A stretch of 64,000 bases of DNA from JAPXRI01 sp033813635 (GTDB lineage: Bacteria > Bacillota > Clostridia > Oscillospirales > QAMX01), in assembly GCA_033813635.1 (NCBI GenBank), contig JAPXRI010000009.1, positions 1-64,000 on the forward strand, in the 5' to 3' direction. Under the pieces are notes generated by a model that was given only the letters and a program-made list of their open reading frames with translations, did not search any database and was not told the DNA's origin. Of this stretch, positions 52,328 to 61,442 are shown one piece after another (position 1 is the first letter of the stretch; each line of letters begins with the position of its first letter). Position numbers and translations under genes: made by a program.

Positions 52328-52810
52328 ATGAAAAAAGTCCGTCTCTTATTTATCACCCGCGGGGCAATCATCGCCGCGCTCTACGTCGCGCTCACCTTCA
52401 TCTCGAACGCTCTGGGCCTTGCGAGCGGGGTCATTCAGCTCCGCCTCTCCGAAGCGCTCGCCGTTCTGCCGTTTTTCACGCCGGCGGCAATCCCCGGGCT
52501 GTTTGTCGGCTGCGCCCTCTCCAATCTGCTGACCGGCTGCGCGCCCTGGGACGTGCTCTTCGGGAGCATCGCGACGCTTCTCGGCGCGGTCGGCGCGTAC
52601 CTGCTCCGCGGAAATAAATGGCTTGTCCCCGTCCCGACAATCGTATCGAACACTCTGATCATCCCGTTCATCCTCTCCTATGTCTACGGCGCGGAGGGCA
52701 CAATCCCGTTTTTTATGCTGACCGTCGGCTTGGGTGAGCTGATATCCTGCGGCGTGTTCGGAATGCTTCTGCTGACCGTCCTTAAACGCTATCAGAGATT
52801 TCTCTTTTAA
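52328..52810 (+). CDS. queT: QueT family transporter (queuosine precursor uptake)
   Basis: 160 residues, five to six TM helices, ECF S-component family thought to import queuosine precursors such as preQ1. Characteristic RGAIIAALYVALTFISNALGLASGVIQLRLSEALAVLPFF and GCALSNLLTGCAPWDVLFGSIATLLGA. AAGGAG precedes ATG. Needs the shared ECF ATPase/T-component module, not in the window. Own promoter and a structured leader. Confidence 0.88.
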   Translation: MKKVRLLFITRGAIIAALYVALTFISNALGLASGVIQLRLSEALAVLPFFTPAAIPGLFVGCALSNLLTGCAPWDVLFGSIATLLGAVGAYLLRGNKWLVPVPTIVSNTLIIPFILSYVYGAEGTIPFFMLTVGLGELISCGVFGMLLLTVLKRYQRFLF

Positions 52811-52844
52811 GCCTTAAGGCAACATAATGCTTTGCGAAAACATC

Positions 52845-52886
52845 GGGGCTGTCGCGCAGTGCCTTAACGCATTACGCGACAGCCCC
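52845..52886. terminator. Long hairpin between queT and the fibro-slime gene
   Basis: GGGGCTGTCGCG (52845-52856) and CGCGACAGCCCC (52875-52886), 12 perfect pairs, with CATAATG/CATTATG outside it (52823 and 52886). There is no T run, but the convergent position suggests a shared terminator. Confidence 0.6.
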
Positions 52887-52914
52887 ATTATGCGCCGTCA
52901 AAGCGGTTTTCGCT

Positions 52915-54657
52915 TTAGTCGTTTGGTATCCTGACCACGGCATGGGCCGCGACATAGACGTCCGCGAAAGCCGATACGTCAAACGCTTTCCCGACGGGAG
53001 CGTTCATTTTTCCGGGCGCGCTCTGGTACTTCACAGCACCTTTTTTGTCTATCTTGTACGGGAGGGGCTTATCCCCGATCCACAGATGGGTCTCGATAAT
53101 TTCTATCCCGACGAACGGTTTATAGGTCACGGTGACATGCGCTCCCGCGTACTCCACATGCACGTGGCCTACAAGCATTCCCTTATTCGGATCGTTTTGC
53201 CCCGCGCCGGCATAGAGCGGGTAATCATAGATCCCTGGCTTTATCGGCCCGTTGCTCCACCCCCAGTTGCTGGAATTCGTATAATCGTTGTTTTCATGGT
53301 TCCCGTAAGCCCAGGCGGTTTCTTCGTGAAAACCGCAGCTGTTCCGCGTGTTCATGAAATCGTAGTCCGGCGCGCAATCGTCCTTGCCGGACGCGCCCTC
53401 GGGCAGGGTGACAATGTGCTTACCGTCCCCCGCCGGGTAAAGCTGCGTCCAGCCGGTTCTCTTTTCCTCCGATACCCGGTAGACGCCGTCGCTGAGCCCG
53501 CCAAAGCAGTATCCGCCATTTGCGTCGGTAATTGTCCTCGCGACCTCGGTCCAGGTATCCGTTCCGCTCTGCTTTTCAAGTATGATCGTAAACCCGGCCA
53601 GCGGCTTCCGTTCGGCGTCGTACTTCGTACCGCGAATCGAATAGGCTGTTATCTTCACATTCCTGAAGTCATAGCGCCCGGGCGACTCCTCGGGCAGCGT
53701 CACATAGTGCATCCCGTCGCCGCCCGGATAAACCTGGCTCCACGGGGCCTCGGCGTACTCCTTGATACGATAATCCCCCGCGGGCAGATCGCTGAAAACG
53801 TACAGCCCGTCTGTGCCGGTCAGCGTGGATTTAAACGATATCCATTCGCTCCCCTTAAGGTACTCAAGGTAGATCGGCCAGCCGTTTATCGGTTCGCCGG
53901 TGGCGCCGTTGTATTTATACCCGCGGAGCTGATAGCTTTCGCGCGGCTCCAGAGGGATATTCGTCGTAGCCGTAAAACCGGACTCCGACGTGCGGCGTTT
54001 GGCGAAGAACAGGTCAAGGCCGTATCTGCCGCCCTCCGTAAGCCCGAGGCGGTCGAGGTCGACGGAAACAGCCCGCTCCGCGTCACCGCCCAAATCTATT
54101 ACCAGCCGGTTGTCTATATATACCCAGACGTCGTCGCCCCCCGCGCAGCTGAAGGTCTGGCCAGCTTTGTAGGTGAATGCCGCATGCATCTCCATTGTGA
54201 AGTTGTAGTTGTGGGAAAGCCCGTCGTTTCCCAGCAGCTGATTGTCGAGAGGGAAAAAGCCCGGGCCGTCGAAGGTGTAGCTGCCCGCGGCGCTATCGTA
54301 CAGGAAGGCAATGCTGCCGGGCGCGGAGACGTTGTATGAATAGGCGTCGTTGAACCACATGCTGAAATAGACGTCGCCGTGCGTGGTCGGATTGCCGGTC
54401 TGCCCGGCGTATACCGGCTTCAAGTCCGCGCCCAGATATGAAAGGACTATTCCCGTGTCGGCAGTATCGGAATCCACGCCGAAATCGGGGTGCGCCTGAT
54501 AACCGTCCGCCCCGTCCTAGTCCGCGCCGTGAAAATCCCGATAGGTCACCGGCAGTTCGACTGCCCCGGGCGATTCTGCGTAAGTCTTCGCCGCGGGATA
54601 AAGCGCAAACATCAGAATTAATGCCATGAACGCGCAGATGCTTCTTTTTAGTGCCAT
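52915..54657 (-). pseudogene. Fibro-slime/Cna_B-like surface protein interrupted by an in-frame amber codon
   Basis: ATG 54657 (GGAGG 7 nt upstream) opens a signal peptide (MALKRSICAFMALILMFALYPAAKTYA) and the start of a fibro-slime domain (VELPVTYRDFHGAD). A TAG follows at 54517-54519, and the same frame continues with DGADGYQAHPDFGVD and on to 52915. The remainder holds the fibro-slime hallmark GGDDVWVYIDNRLVIDLGG and two SdrD/Cna_B-like repeats (LRGYKYNGATGEPINGWPI...; IRGTKYDAERKPLAGFTI...). No LPXTG anchor is seen. GTG 54477 without SD cannot replace the secretion signal. A single nonsense change or read error is most likely. Confidence 0.8.
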
Positions 54658-54935
54658 CATTAAACCTCCATTCAAACCTCTGCTATAACTGAAATCACCG
54701 TTCTCATCCGTTTCCGCTTGCAAAAAAAATCCGCTTCGCAGGCCGGCCGCGGTCCAAAACGCCGATTATTATTTTACCGCCGGAATAAAACCAAAGCTGT
54801 CATATGCTGTCGTACAAAAATACCTCTCATAAAAATAAAAAATGCATAAAACGCCCGTTTAGCGAATATATGGATTTCGCCCCTAGTATCCGGATAAAAC
54901 CGGCACGGATTTTTCCGGAGCATTCCGCGAACTAA

Positions 54936-54964
54936 TTGACTTTTTCATACGGCAGTCGTATGAT
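54936..54964 (+). promoter_or_regulatory. Promoter of the glycyl radical enzyme gene
   Basis: TTGACT (54936-54941), 17 bp, TATGAT (54959-54964). Transcription should start near 54971, downstream of the ATG at 54965, so the ATG at 55007 must be the start. The remaining gap 54658-54935 is AT-rich with nothing recognised. Confidence 0.7.
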
Positions 54965-55006
54965 ATGCGTGAATTGAAATCTACTACAATAATAAGCGGT
55001 GATTCC

Positions 55007-57136
55007 ATGTCGTTTTCGTTTCCTTCCGCTTCCTGTCCGCGCCCGGTCAGGCTGTCCGAGCGCACCCGCGAGTTTGCGCGCGAATCCCTTTCCGGAAAAT
55101 ACGGCCGCGCCCTGAAGGCTACACCCTTCGTCCCGCTGGACGATATTCCTGGCTTCGAGGCCCTTTCGCCCTATGACAAATACGACGCGGCGATCACGAG
55201 AATAGCGGAGACCGCGCCCGTCCGGATTGCTCCGGGGGAGCTTATCAGCGGCAGCGCGACGCTTATCGAAGCTGTGCACCATGTCGTCCCAGGGTTTTTC
55301 GGCGGCAAAGCCCTGTTTTCAAGCGTCAGCCATCTGACCTGCGACTTCGCGCGGGTTCTCCGCGAGGGCGCCGACGGCTTTTTAGACGAGATCAACGCCC
55401 GCCTCGCCCTCCCCGCAGACGCCGAACAACAGCGGTTTCTCAAATCGCTGCTTAACGTCTACGAAGCGCTGAAAATCTGGCATGGCCGCTATATCTCCGC
55501 CCTCGAAGCTCTCGCTGGGGACCGGAGCGGGACAGCTTACGAGACAAACCTTGAAAATCTGAGAAGCGTGCCCTTTTCCCCTCCCCGGAGCTTTGCGGAA
55601 GCGCTCCAGAGCCTTTGGTTCACCTTCGCGTTCATCCGCCTCTGCGGCAACTGGCCTGGCATAGGCCGGCTTGACGAAATGCTCGGGCCGTTCCTCGAAA
55701 AGGATCTAGCGTCCGGGAAAATTACTGAGGACATGGCCAGAGAATACCTCGCCCACTTTTTCATCAAGGGCTGCGAGTGGGTGACCCTCGACAACGTAGG
55801 CAGCGGCGACGCCCAGCATTACCAGAATATCGTCCTCGCCGGGGTCGACGGGGACGGAGAGCCGGTGACCGGAACGGTGACGCGGCTGATTTTGGAGGTT
55901 CTCGAGGAGCTGCCCATCTCCGACTTTCCTGTAGCCGTGAGGCTCTCTCCGGACTCGCCCGAATGGCTTACCGAGGCGATGGCCCGGGTTATCCGCCACG
56001 GTGGCGGCGTAGTCGCGGCCTACAACGAGCCGTTGATCATCGACAGCCTCACCGGTTTCGGCTACCCGCTGCGCGAGGCCAGGGAGTTCGCGAACGACGG
56101 CTGCTGGGAGGTGCAGATCCCGGGCATGACCTGTTTTACATACCGGCCCTTTGACGCCCACCGCCTGCTTTTGAACGACGTGCTAGGCCTTAACGAAAAA
56201 GGCCCCGAAAACCGGCGCTACGAGAGCTACGACGAGATATACAACGAATACCTGAAATGCCTCGACCGGAGCATCGACGAGTTCCACTCCTCCGCGGACG
56301 GTTTCGGCAAAGATAAAACGCCCTGCTCGGTGGTCTCGTTTTTCGAGACCGGCTGCGCGCAGAGCGCCCGATCGTACCTCGACGGCGGCCCCGTCTATAC
56401 CTGCCTTTCCCCGCATCCCGGCGGGCTACCCGACGCGGTGAACAGTCTATACGCGATAAAAAAGCTGGTTTTTAACGAAAAGCGGATAACTTTGGACGAA
56501 TTTCTATCCGTTTTAAAGCGCAACTGGGAGGGCAGCGAGCCCCTCCGCAGGTATGTCAGAACCGCTTACAGCTACTACGGCAATGACAACCCGGAAGTCG
56601 ACGAAATCATGAACGGGATTTTGTCCCACTATATCGCCTATGCCCGGCGCGTAAAGGAGCGCGCCGGCGTCAAGCGCCCGCCCGGGATATCCACCTTCGG
56701 CAGGCAGATTGAGTGGCGAAACGACCGCACGGCCTCTCCCCACGGCTTTTTTTCCGGCGACATCCTTTCCGGGAACCTCTCGCCCACGCCGTCTACCGAT
56801 AAAAACGGCCCGACCGCGGTTATCCGCTCGCACTGCTCGGCCGATTTTTCCGGCCTGACCTGCGGCACCGCGCTCGACATGAAGCTTGACCCCTCCGCGG
56901 TCCAAGGCCCGGCGGGCATAGAGGCAATCCGCTCGCTTCTGACCGGCTTTGTTACGCTGGGCGGCTTCTTCATACAGATCGACGTCGTGGACGCCGCCGT
57001 ACTGGAGGACGCACAGAAACACCCCGAGAATTACCAGAATCTCGCCGTGCGTGTCTCCGGCTGGTCCGCCCGCTTTATCACCCTTGATAAAAACTGGCAG
57101 CGGATGATCATCGAGAGGGCTAAGAGCAGCCGCTAA
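55007..57136 (+). CDS. Glycyl radical enzyme of the pyruvate formate-lyase superfamily, substrate unknown
   Basis: 709 residues from ATG 55007 (GGTGAT upstream), shorter than the 780-850 of most characterised members. The PFL-like barrel covers most of the protein. The radical-transfer cysteine lies in NDGCWEVQIPG (Cys366, Glu368), where diol and amine lyases have GCVE. The C-terminal radical loop is RVSGWSARF with Gly685, Trp replacing the usual Tyr. Both essential residues are thus present and the enzyme should be activatable, in the cytoplasm and only without oxygen. No radical-SAM activase gene adjoins it. Not pyruvate formate-lyase itself (that has adjacent Cys-Cys). Neighbours are sugar-binding lipoproteins; the reaction cannot be assigned. 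Confidence 0.85.
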   Translation: MSFSFPSASCPRPVRLSERTREFARESLSGKYGRALKATPFVPLDDIPGFEALSPYDKYDAAITRIAETAPVRIAPGELISGSATLIEAVHHVVPGFFGGKALFSSVSHLTCDFARVLREGADGFLDEINARLALPADAEQQRFLKSLLNVYEALKIWHGRYISALEALAGDRSGTAYETNLENLRSVPFSPPRSFAEALQSLWFTFAFIRLCGNWPGIGRLDEMLGPFLEKDLASGKITEDMAREYLAHFFIKGCEWVTLDNVGSGDAQHYQNIVLAGVDGDGEPVTGTVTRLILEVLEELPISDFPVAVRLSPDSPEWLTEAMARVIRHGGGVVAAYNEPLIIDSLTGFGYPLREAREFANDGCWEVQIPGMTCFTYRPFDAHRLLLNDVLGLNEKGPENRRYESYDEIYNEYLKCLDRSIDEFHSSADGFGKDKTPCSVVSFFETGCAQSARSYLDGGPVYTCLSPHPGGLPDAVNSLYAIKKLVFNEKRITLDEFLSVLKRNWEGSEPLRRYVRTAYSYYGNDNPEVDEIMNGILSHYIAYARRVKERAGVKRPPGISTFGRQIEWRNDRTASPHGFFSGDILSGNLSPTPSTDKNGPTAVIRSHCSADFSGLTCGTALDMKLDPSAVQGPAGIEAIRSLLTGFVTLGGFFIQIDVVDAAVLEDAQKHPENYQNLAVRVSGWSARFITLDKNWQRMIIERAKSSR

Positions 57137-57160
57137 AGCTATTAAAAAAATCCAAACAAA

Positions 57161-57208
57161 AGCTGCCGCAAAACGAAACGCGTTTTGCGGCAGCTCTTTT
57201 TAGTATTG
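57161..57208. terminator. Bidirectional terminator between the glycyl radical enzyme and a lipoprotein gene
   Basis: AGCTGCCGCAAAACG / CGTTTTGCGGCAGCT, 14-15 pairs, followed by CTTTTTA on the plus strand and TTTTGTTTGG on the minus strand. It overlaps the 3' end of the convergent gene. Confidence 0.8.
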
Positions 57209-58630
57209 CTTGAAAACCCTGTCAAGCTCGGCCTGGATCAGCGGAGCAAATGTCTCCGCCGCCTGAGCCGGCGACATCGATCCCTCGTAGACGCTCTTGT
57301 AGAAGTTTCTCCGGGTGATCTCGTACATTTCGTCGCTGCATTTGGCGATATTCAGCATGCCGTAGGGCAGCAGGTATTTCGTCAGCACCTGATAGGAATC
57401 CACGCAGTTCAGCGTTTCCTGCAGGTATTTGGCGTACTCCTCGTCGTCGTGCACCCTCCTGCCCAGCTCGTTTAATGTGCGCGCGGCTGTGTCCCACCGT
57501 TTGACCGATTTGGGCATGCAGTAGACGTCGACGTCGACAAAGTTCATTGTGTAATGCTGCGTATCCGGCCCCCTCGGGATCGGCAGCAGCCCGACCTCAT
57601 CGTCCATAATCGCCGTGCCGGCGTCGACCCCGTCATAGCCGTAATTCGGCCCGTACAGACCGGCAAACGCGGCCTTCCCGCTGTAGAACAGCGCGCGGCG
57701 GGCCACCCTGCCCAGCGTAGCCTCGCCGGTCAGCGGTGGCGAGAGCTTGCCGTTCGCGTTCAGCGCCGCCATATAGGTAAGCGCGGTGATGATTTTCTGG
57801 TCGTTGCAGTTGGCCTTCCACTTCTTAACGTCGCTGTCATAGGTTATCGGTCCGGTGTCGTTAGACCATATCTCGTTTCCGTCGCAGTCCAGCGCGATGC
57901 CCCAGATGTCCGTAACGCCGTCGTTGTTTGTATCCTGCGTGGCCACCGTCGCAATCTCGATCATCTTATCGTATGTCCAGTTGTAGTTGTAGACGAGACT
58001 GAACATCGATTCCGGGCTGTAGCCCACCGACGCGAGAATTTCCTTGTTAAACGCGTAGGTATGCCCGAAAGCCATCTGTTCGTATTTGCCGGACATGTCG
58101 ACGCCCCAGCAATGCGACTCACCGCCCTGGCGAAGATAAGTAAGCCTGGTATAGGGCTGGTAAAAGCAGTCCGAATCGCCGACATCAAGCCCGGCCTGCT
58201 TCATCCCGTCCGTCTCCAGCGGGTAAAGCATATTGTTGACGGCGAGCGGGATCCATGTTGACTGGCGCACCCTGACAATATCCGCGATTTTCACCCCGGA
58301 AATCACGGAGGCCGAAAGCGCGGCGTAATCTGCGTTTGCCGGGCTGAAGGATATTTTGACGCTGCACAGCTCCTCAACCTCCGACAATATTTCAGCGAGC
58401 TCTTCCGCCTCCGATGTCCCCTCGCGGTTTGCCGGGTTAAGTCTGGTCGAGCCCGCGATCACAAACTGATACCGCTCGCCTGGAAACGACGTTATCAGCA
58501 TAGAGACGGTTGATGTCTCCCCCGCCGTCGTTTGGCCCGCCGGCGTTTTCTTGTTTTCCAGGCAGCCGCCGAGCATCGACGCGGTTGTTAAAACCGCGAG
58601 GAAAAGCAATAGAAGCCTTATTTTTTTCAT
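57200..58630 (-). CDS. Extracellular solute-binding lipoprotein (paralogue of 27-1487)
   Basis: 476 residues, signal MKKIRLLLLFLAVLTTASMLGGC with lipidated Cys 23. Strong similarity to the 27-1487 protein across the whole binding domain, including RQSTWIPLAVN, CWGVDMSGKY, FGHTYAFNKEI, WTYDKMIEIAT and the Ca-loop-like DTNNDGVTDIWG. Predicted ABC importer binding protein for a saccharide. No permease or ATPase gene adjoins. SD GGGGAGAAG. Followed upstream by a third paralogue. Confidence 0.85.
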   Translation of the reverse strand: MKKIRLLLLFLAVLTTASMLGGCLENKKTPAGQTTAGETSTVSMLITSFPGERYQFVIAGSTRLNPANREGTSEAEELAEILSEVEELCSVKISFSPANADYAALSASVISGVKIADIVRVRQSTWIPLAVNNMLYPLETDGMKQAGLDVGDSDCFYQPYTRLTYLRQGGESHCWGVDMSGKYEQMAFGHTYAFNKEILASVGYSPESMFSLVYNYNWTYDKMIEIATVATQDTNNDGVTDIWGIALDCDGNEIWSNDTGPITYDSDVKKWKANCNDQKIITALTYMAALNANGKLSPPLTGEATLGRVARRALFYSGKAAFAGLYGPNYGYDGVDAGTAIMDDEVGLLPIPRGPDTQHYTMNFVDVDVYCMPKSVKRWDTAARTLNELGRRVHDDEEYAKYLQETLNCVDSYQVLTKYLLPYGMLNIAKCSDEMYEITRRNFYKSVYEGSMSPAQAAETFAPLIQAELDRVFKQY

Positions 58631-58713
58631 TTCACTTCTCCCCGCCGCAGCTTCTTTTAAATAAATCTACCCCGAAGGCCGCGGTCATCCGGAATCACAC
58701 CGTAACTCAGATA

Positions 58714-58742
58714 ATAATACATTTTCTTTTCGCATTTTGCAA
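58714..58742 (-). promoter_or_regulatory. Promoter of the 57200-58630 lipoprotein gene
   Basis: Minus strand TTGCAA (58737-58742), 17 bp, TATTAT (58714-58719). The two lipoprotein genes are therefore probably transcribed separately. Confidence 0.65.
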
Positions 58743-58812
58743 TATGTTTATCCGTTGCCGCGAAAAAACTGTTGAATTTTCAATGCGGGATTCCCCGGCC
58801 CCGGGGCGGTGT

Positions 58813-60180
58813 CTATTTCGCAAACAGCTCTTCAAGCGCGCTCTGCAGTTTGGCCCCGAAGGCCTCCGCGGCGTTTTCCGGCGCGACCGTCCCGCCGAGC
58901 ACTGCGCCGTATAGCTCCGAAACACATTCATTCGCCTCGCCGCCAAAGCCCGCGGTATTCAGCGCGGCGTTCGGGAGCAGGTATTCCGTCACAACCCGGT
59001 AGGAGTCTTCGCAGTCCAGCAGCACATAGGTCTTCAGGTATTTCAGATATTCATCCCCGCTCTGGAGCTTTCGGGAGATTTTATCAATCAGATAAGCCGC
59101 CTTATCCGGCTCCGCGCAGGACGCGGGCATGCAGAAGAGCCTCGCGTCCGCTCTCGTCAGCGTATATCCCTCGGCGTCCGGCCCCTTCGGGACCGGCAGG
59201 AATCCGAACGGATTTCCGCTGGAAAGTATCTGCGCCCTTTCGCGTATGCCGCCCGTTTCCGAAACGCCGAGGAAACCGGCCCTTCCTTCTAAAAACAGTT
59301 CTACCCTGTCAGCCTCCGACAGTCCGGAAAGGTCCCCGGCTTCCGAGACATTTTTTATAAAGTCAAGCGAGGTCGTAAATTTTCTGTCAGCGAGGTTTGC
59401 CTTCCATTTTCCGTCAGATGCATTATAAACCACCGGCCCGGCCCCGTTGCTCAGCGCCTCGCCCTCCGGGCAGCCCAGCGCGATTCCGAAATTGCCCCGC
59501 GCCCCGCCGCTGTCCTTTGATATTTTTACCGCGATCTCGAGCATTTTTTCATACGTCCACTGTCCGTCGTACACCAGCTTGAATACGCTCTCCGCCGGAT
59601 AACCCGCCGCGGCGGTCAGAACCTTGTTGAATGCGTAGAGATAGCCCGGGTCCGGAGCGATGTACGCGCCCGACAGGTCTACGCCGTAGGTGTGCTCCTC
59701 CCCGTCGAGGGCAAAATCCGATAGGTGGGTATAGGGCTGATAAAAGCAGGCCGCGTCGTTGACGTCGAGCCCGGCTCTCCGCATTTCGTTCGTATCCAGC
59801 GGCAAAAGCGCACCCTGCGCAAGAAGCGGAATCCACTCGTTCTGCGAAAGCTGCGCAAAGCCGTTTATCGGCGTCCCCGACGAAACCGTGGCAATCACCG
59901 CTTCGGCGCCGCCCGAAAGCTCGGTGAACTTAATCTTGCAGCCGTATTCGCTCTCGATTTCCCCGTAGATTTCCGCAAGCCGGTCCGCGAACGATGTGAA
60001 CCGCCATTGCTCGCCCGACGGGTTGAGCGCGTCCGCCCCGGCAAATATGAATTCGTACCCGCCCAGGTCCCTGGGAGCCGCTGTTTCCGCGGATGTCTCC
60101 GCGGCACCCGCAGGTTTGGAACAGCCCGCAAACGCCGCCAGCGCGGCCGCGAGGATAAGGCACCAGACCTTGATTTTCAT
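58813..60180 (-). CDS. Extracellular solute-binding lipoprotein (divergent paralogue)
   Basis: 455 residues, signal MKIKVWCLILAAALAAFAGC with lipidated Cys 20, Ala/Thr-rich linker, then the same binding fold as the two other copies (DLGGYEFIFAGADALNPSG, LSQNEWIPLLAQGALLPLDTNEMRRAGLDVNDAACFYQPYTHLSDF, YLYAFNKVL, WTYEKMLEIAVK). It is more diverged: the acidic Ca-loop is replaced by KDSGGARGNFGIAL and WGVDMSGKY reads YGVDLSGAY. It probably binds a different ligand. Orphan with respect to permeases. Confidence 0.83.
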   Translation of the reverse strand: MKIKVWCLILAAALAAFAGCSKPAGAAETSAETAAPRDLGGYEFIFAGADALNPSGEQWRFTSFADRLAEIYGEIESEYGCKIKFTELSGGAEAVIATVSSGTPINGFAQLSQNEWIPLLAQGALLPLDTNEMRRAGLDVNDAACFYQPYTHLSDFALDGEEHTYGVDLSGAYIAPDPGYLYAFNKVLTAAAGYPAESVFKLVYDGQWTYEKMLEIAVKISKDSGGARGNFGIALGCPEGEALSNGAGPVVYNASDGKWKANLADRKFTTSLDFIKNVSEAGDLSGLSEADRVELFLEGRAGFLGVSETGGIRERAQILSSGNPFGFLPVPKGPDAEGYTLTRADARLFCMPASCAEPDKAAYLIDKISRKLQSGDEYLKYLKTYVLLDCEDSYRVVTEYLLPNAALNTAGFGGEANECVSELYGAVLGGTVAPENAAEAFGAKLQSALEELFAK

Positions 60181-60229
60181 ACTGTTCTCCTTTCGCGTTT
60201 TTACCTTTCCGTATCACGATAATATTTTA

Positions 60230-60259
60230 TTATTATTCTCCGATATTATCTATCGTCAA
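60230..60259 (-). promoter_or_regulatory. Candidate promoter of the 58813-60180 lipoprotein gene
   Basis: Minus strand TTGACG (60254-60259) with ATAATA/TAATAA 17-18 bp downstream (60230-60236). On the opposite strand an extended -10, TGCTATAAT (-10 at 60377-60382), precedes the decayed alpha-galactosidase. Confidence 0.45.
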
Positions 60260-60416
60260 TACAGCTAAATCCGCGCCACCGGATTTGTGAGATTATACAA
60301 ATCCCGGCGCGCATTAATCTGCGGAATATACGATTGCTCATATTCTTGCTTTGTATCTTTTGTCCCGGTTTTGTGCTATAATCATCCGTGGGACAATCTT
60401 CCGAAAGGAGACGCAT

Positions 60417-61415
60417 ATGGGTTTTTTCAACCGCGCATTGTCCGGCCTTTGCCTCGCGGGCGAGCCAGTCAGGCTCTGCCCGGCGGAAATGAAACCGCTC
60501 AAAGGCAATCTTTATTCGAAGCCTTTGCCCGGCGCTGCGGAGCGGAGAGCTTTCTTCCGCTCGAGTTCACCCTCGCTCCCGGGGACGAAACCCATGCCGA
60601 GCCCCTTAGGCGGCTGCTCTTCGAACACCACGGGCTTCCCGTTTTTCGATCTCTCGCCGGAGGACAGGCCGTATGTCTTCGGCATCGGCTGGTCGGGCCA
60701 GCGGCAGCAGGGATGTCTCCGTGTCCGACTGTGCGGTGACGGTAAAAGCAAGCCTCTGCGACGCGGATTTCTATCTTAGGCCGGGCGAGGAGGTCGCTCT
60801 TCCGTCCGTAATCTGCCCCGAGGGCGGCGAGGTCTCCGACGCGCGCAGGCAATTCCGCGCGCTGCTGCGGGAGAGCTTCAGCCCGCGCACGCGCCTCGGC
60901 GATAAACTGGATATCCCCCTCGCCATCCAGCCCTTCGACCGGTATTTCAGGCATGTCCCGGAGTGGGCGACCGAGGCCGGGCAGCTTAAACATGTAAACG
61001 GGCTCTACCGCCTGTGGGCCACGCTGCTTGACGCTTTCCCCGGCCTTTTAATCCACAACTGCTCGAGCGGAGGCAGCGGATTCTCGCCGAGGAGCAGCGG
61101 CTTGAAAAATACTGGGACGGGGATTTCTACCCTCTGACCGAGCCGACGATCGACGAGAGCGGTTGGTGCGCCTGGCAGCTCTCGCTCGGCGATTCCGGCG
61201 CCGTTATCGCCTTCCGCCGGGAGGACTGCGTGAAAAACAGCTTCAAGGCGGCACTCTCCGCGATATCCGGCGAGAAGACGTACCGCGTCACCCTCACGGA
61301 TGAGGGTCGTTCGCAGACAGTTCGGGATATATCCGGCGCGGAGCTCTCGGAGGGCATCCTCCTTGAGACCCGCGGCCCGCGCGAGAGCGCTGTTCTGGAA
61401 TACCGGGCGCTGTAA
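60417..61415 (+). pseudogene. Collapsed GH36 alpha-galactosidase gene
   Basis: ATG 60417 keeps an intact AAGGAG, but the product is scattered over frames. GH36 pieces appear in order: FPFFDLSPEDRPYVFGIGWSGQ (about 60637-60705), then in another frame FYLRPGEEVALPSVICPEGGEVSDARRQFRALL and SFSPRTRLGDK (about 60760-60910), LYRLWATLLDAFPGLLIHNCSSGG (to about 61080), and in a third frame ILAEEQRLEKYWDGDFYPLTEP...GWCAWQLSL to 61415. A fourth segment (about 60510-60640, LFEAFARRCGAESF...LRRLLFEHHGLP) is in yet another frame. The middle with the catalytic Asp nucleophile is deleted, so the gene is dead at about one third of the normal length. A former GH36 enzyme cleaving alpha-galactosides; compare galK at 38121. 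Confidence 0.82.
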
Positions 61416-61442
61416 TCATAAAAAACTCATAGGAGAAAAATC

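Noticed and set aside
52942..54339. 465-codon plus-strand frame opposite the fibro-slime gene
   Set aside because: Antisense to clear fibro-slime and Cna_B sequence, Arg-rich, no SD or domain.
54517..54519. TAG as pyrrolysine or genome-wide recoded sense codon
   Set aside because: TAG ends other intact genes here, prfA (RF1) is present, no downstream PYLIS-type evidence can be claimed, and the only tRNA in the window reads CAG.
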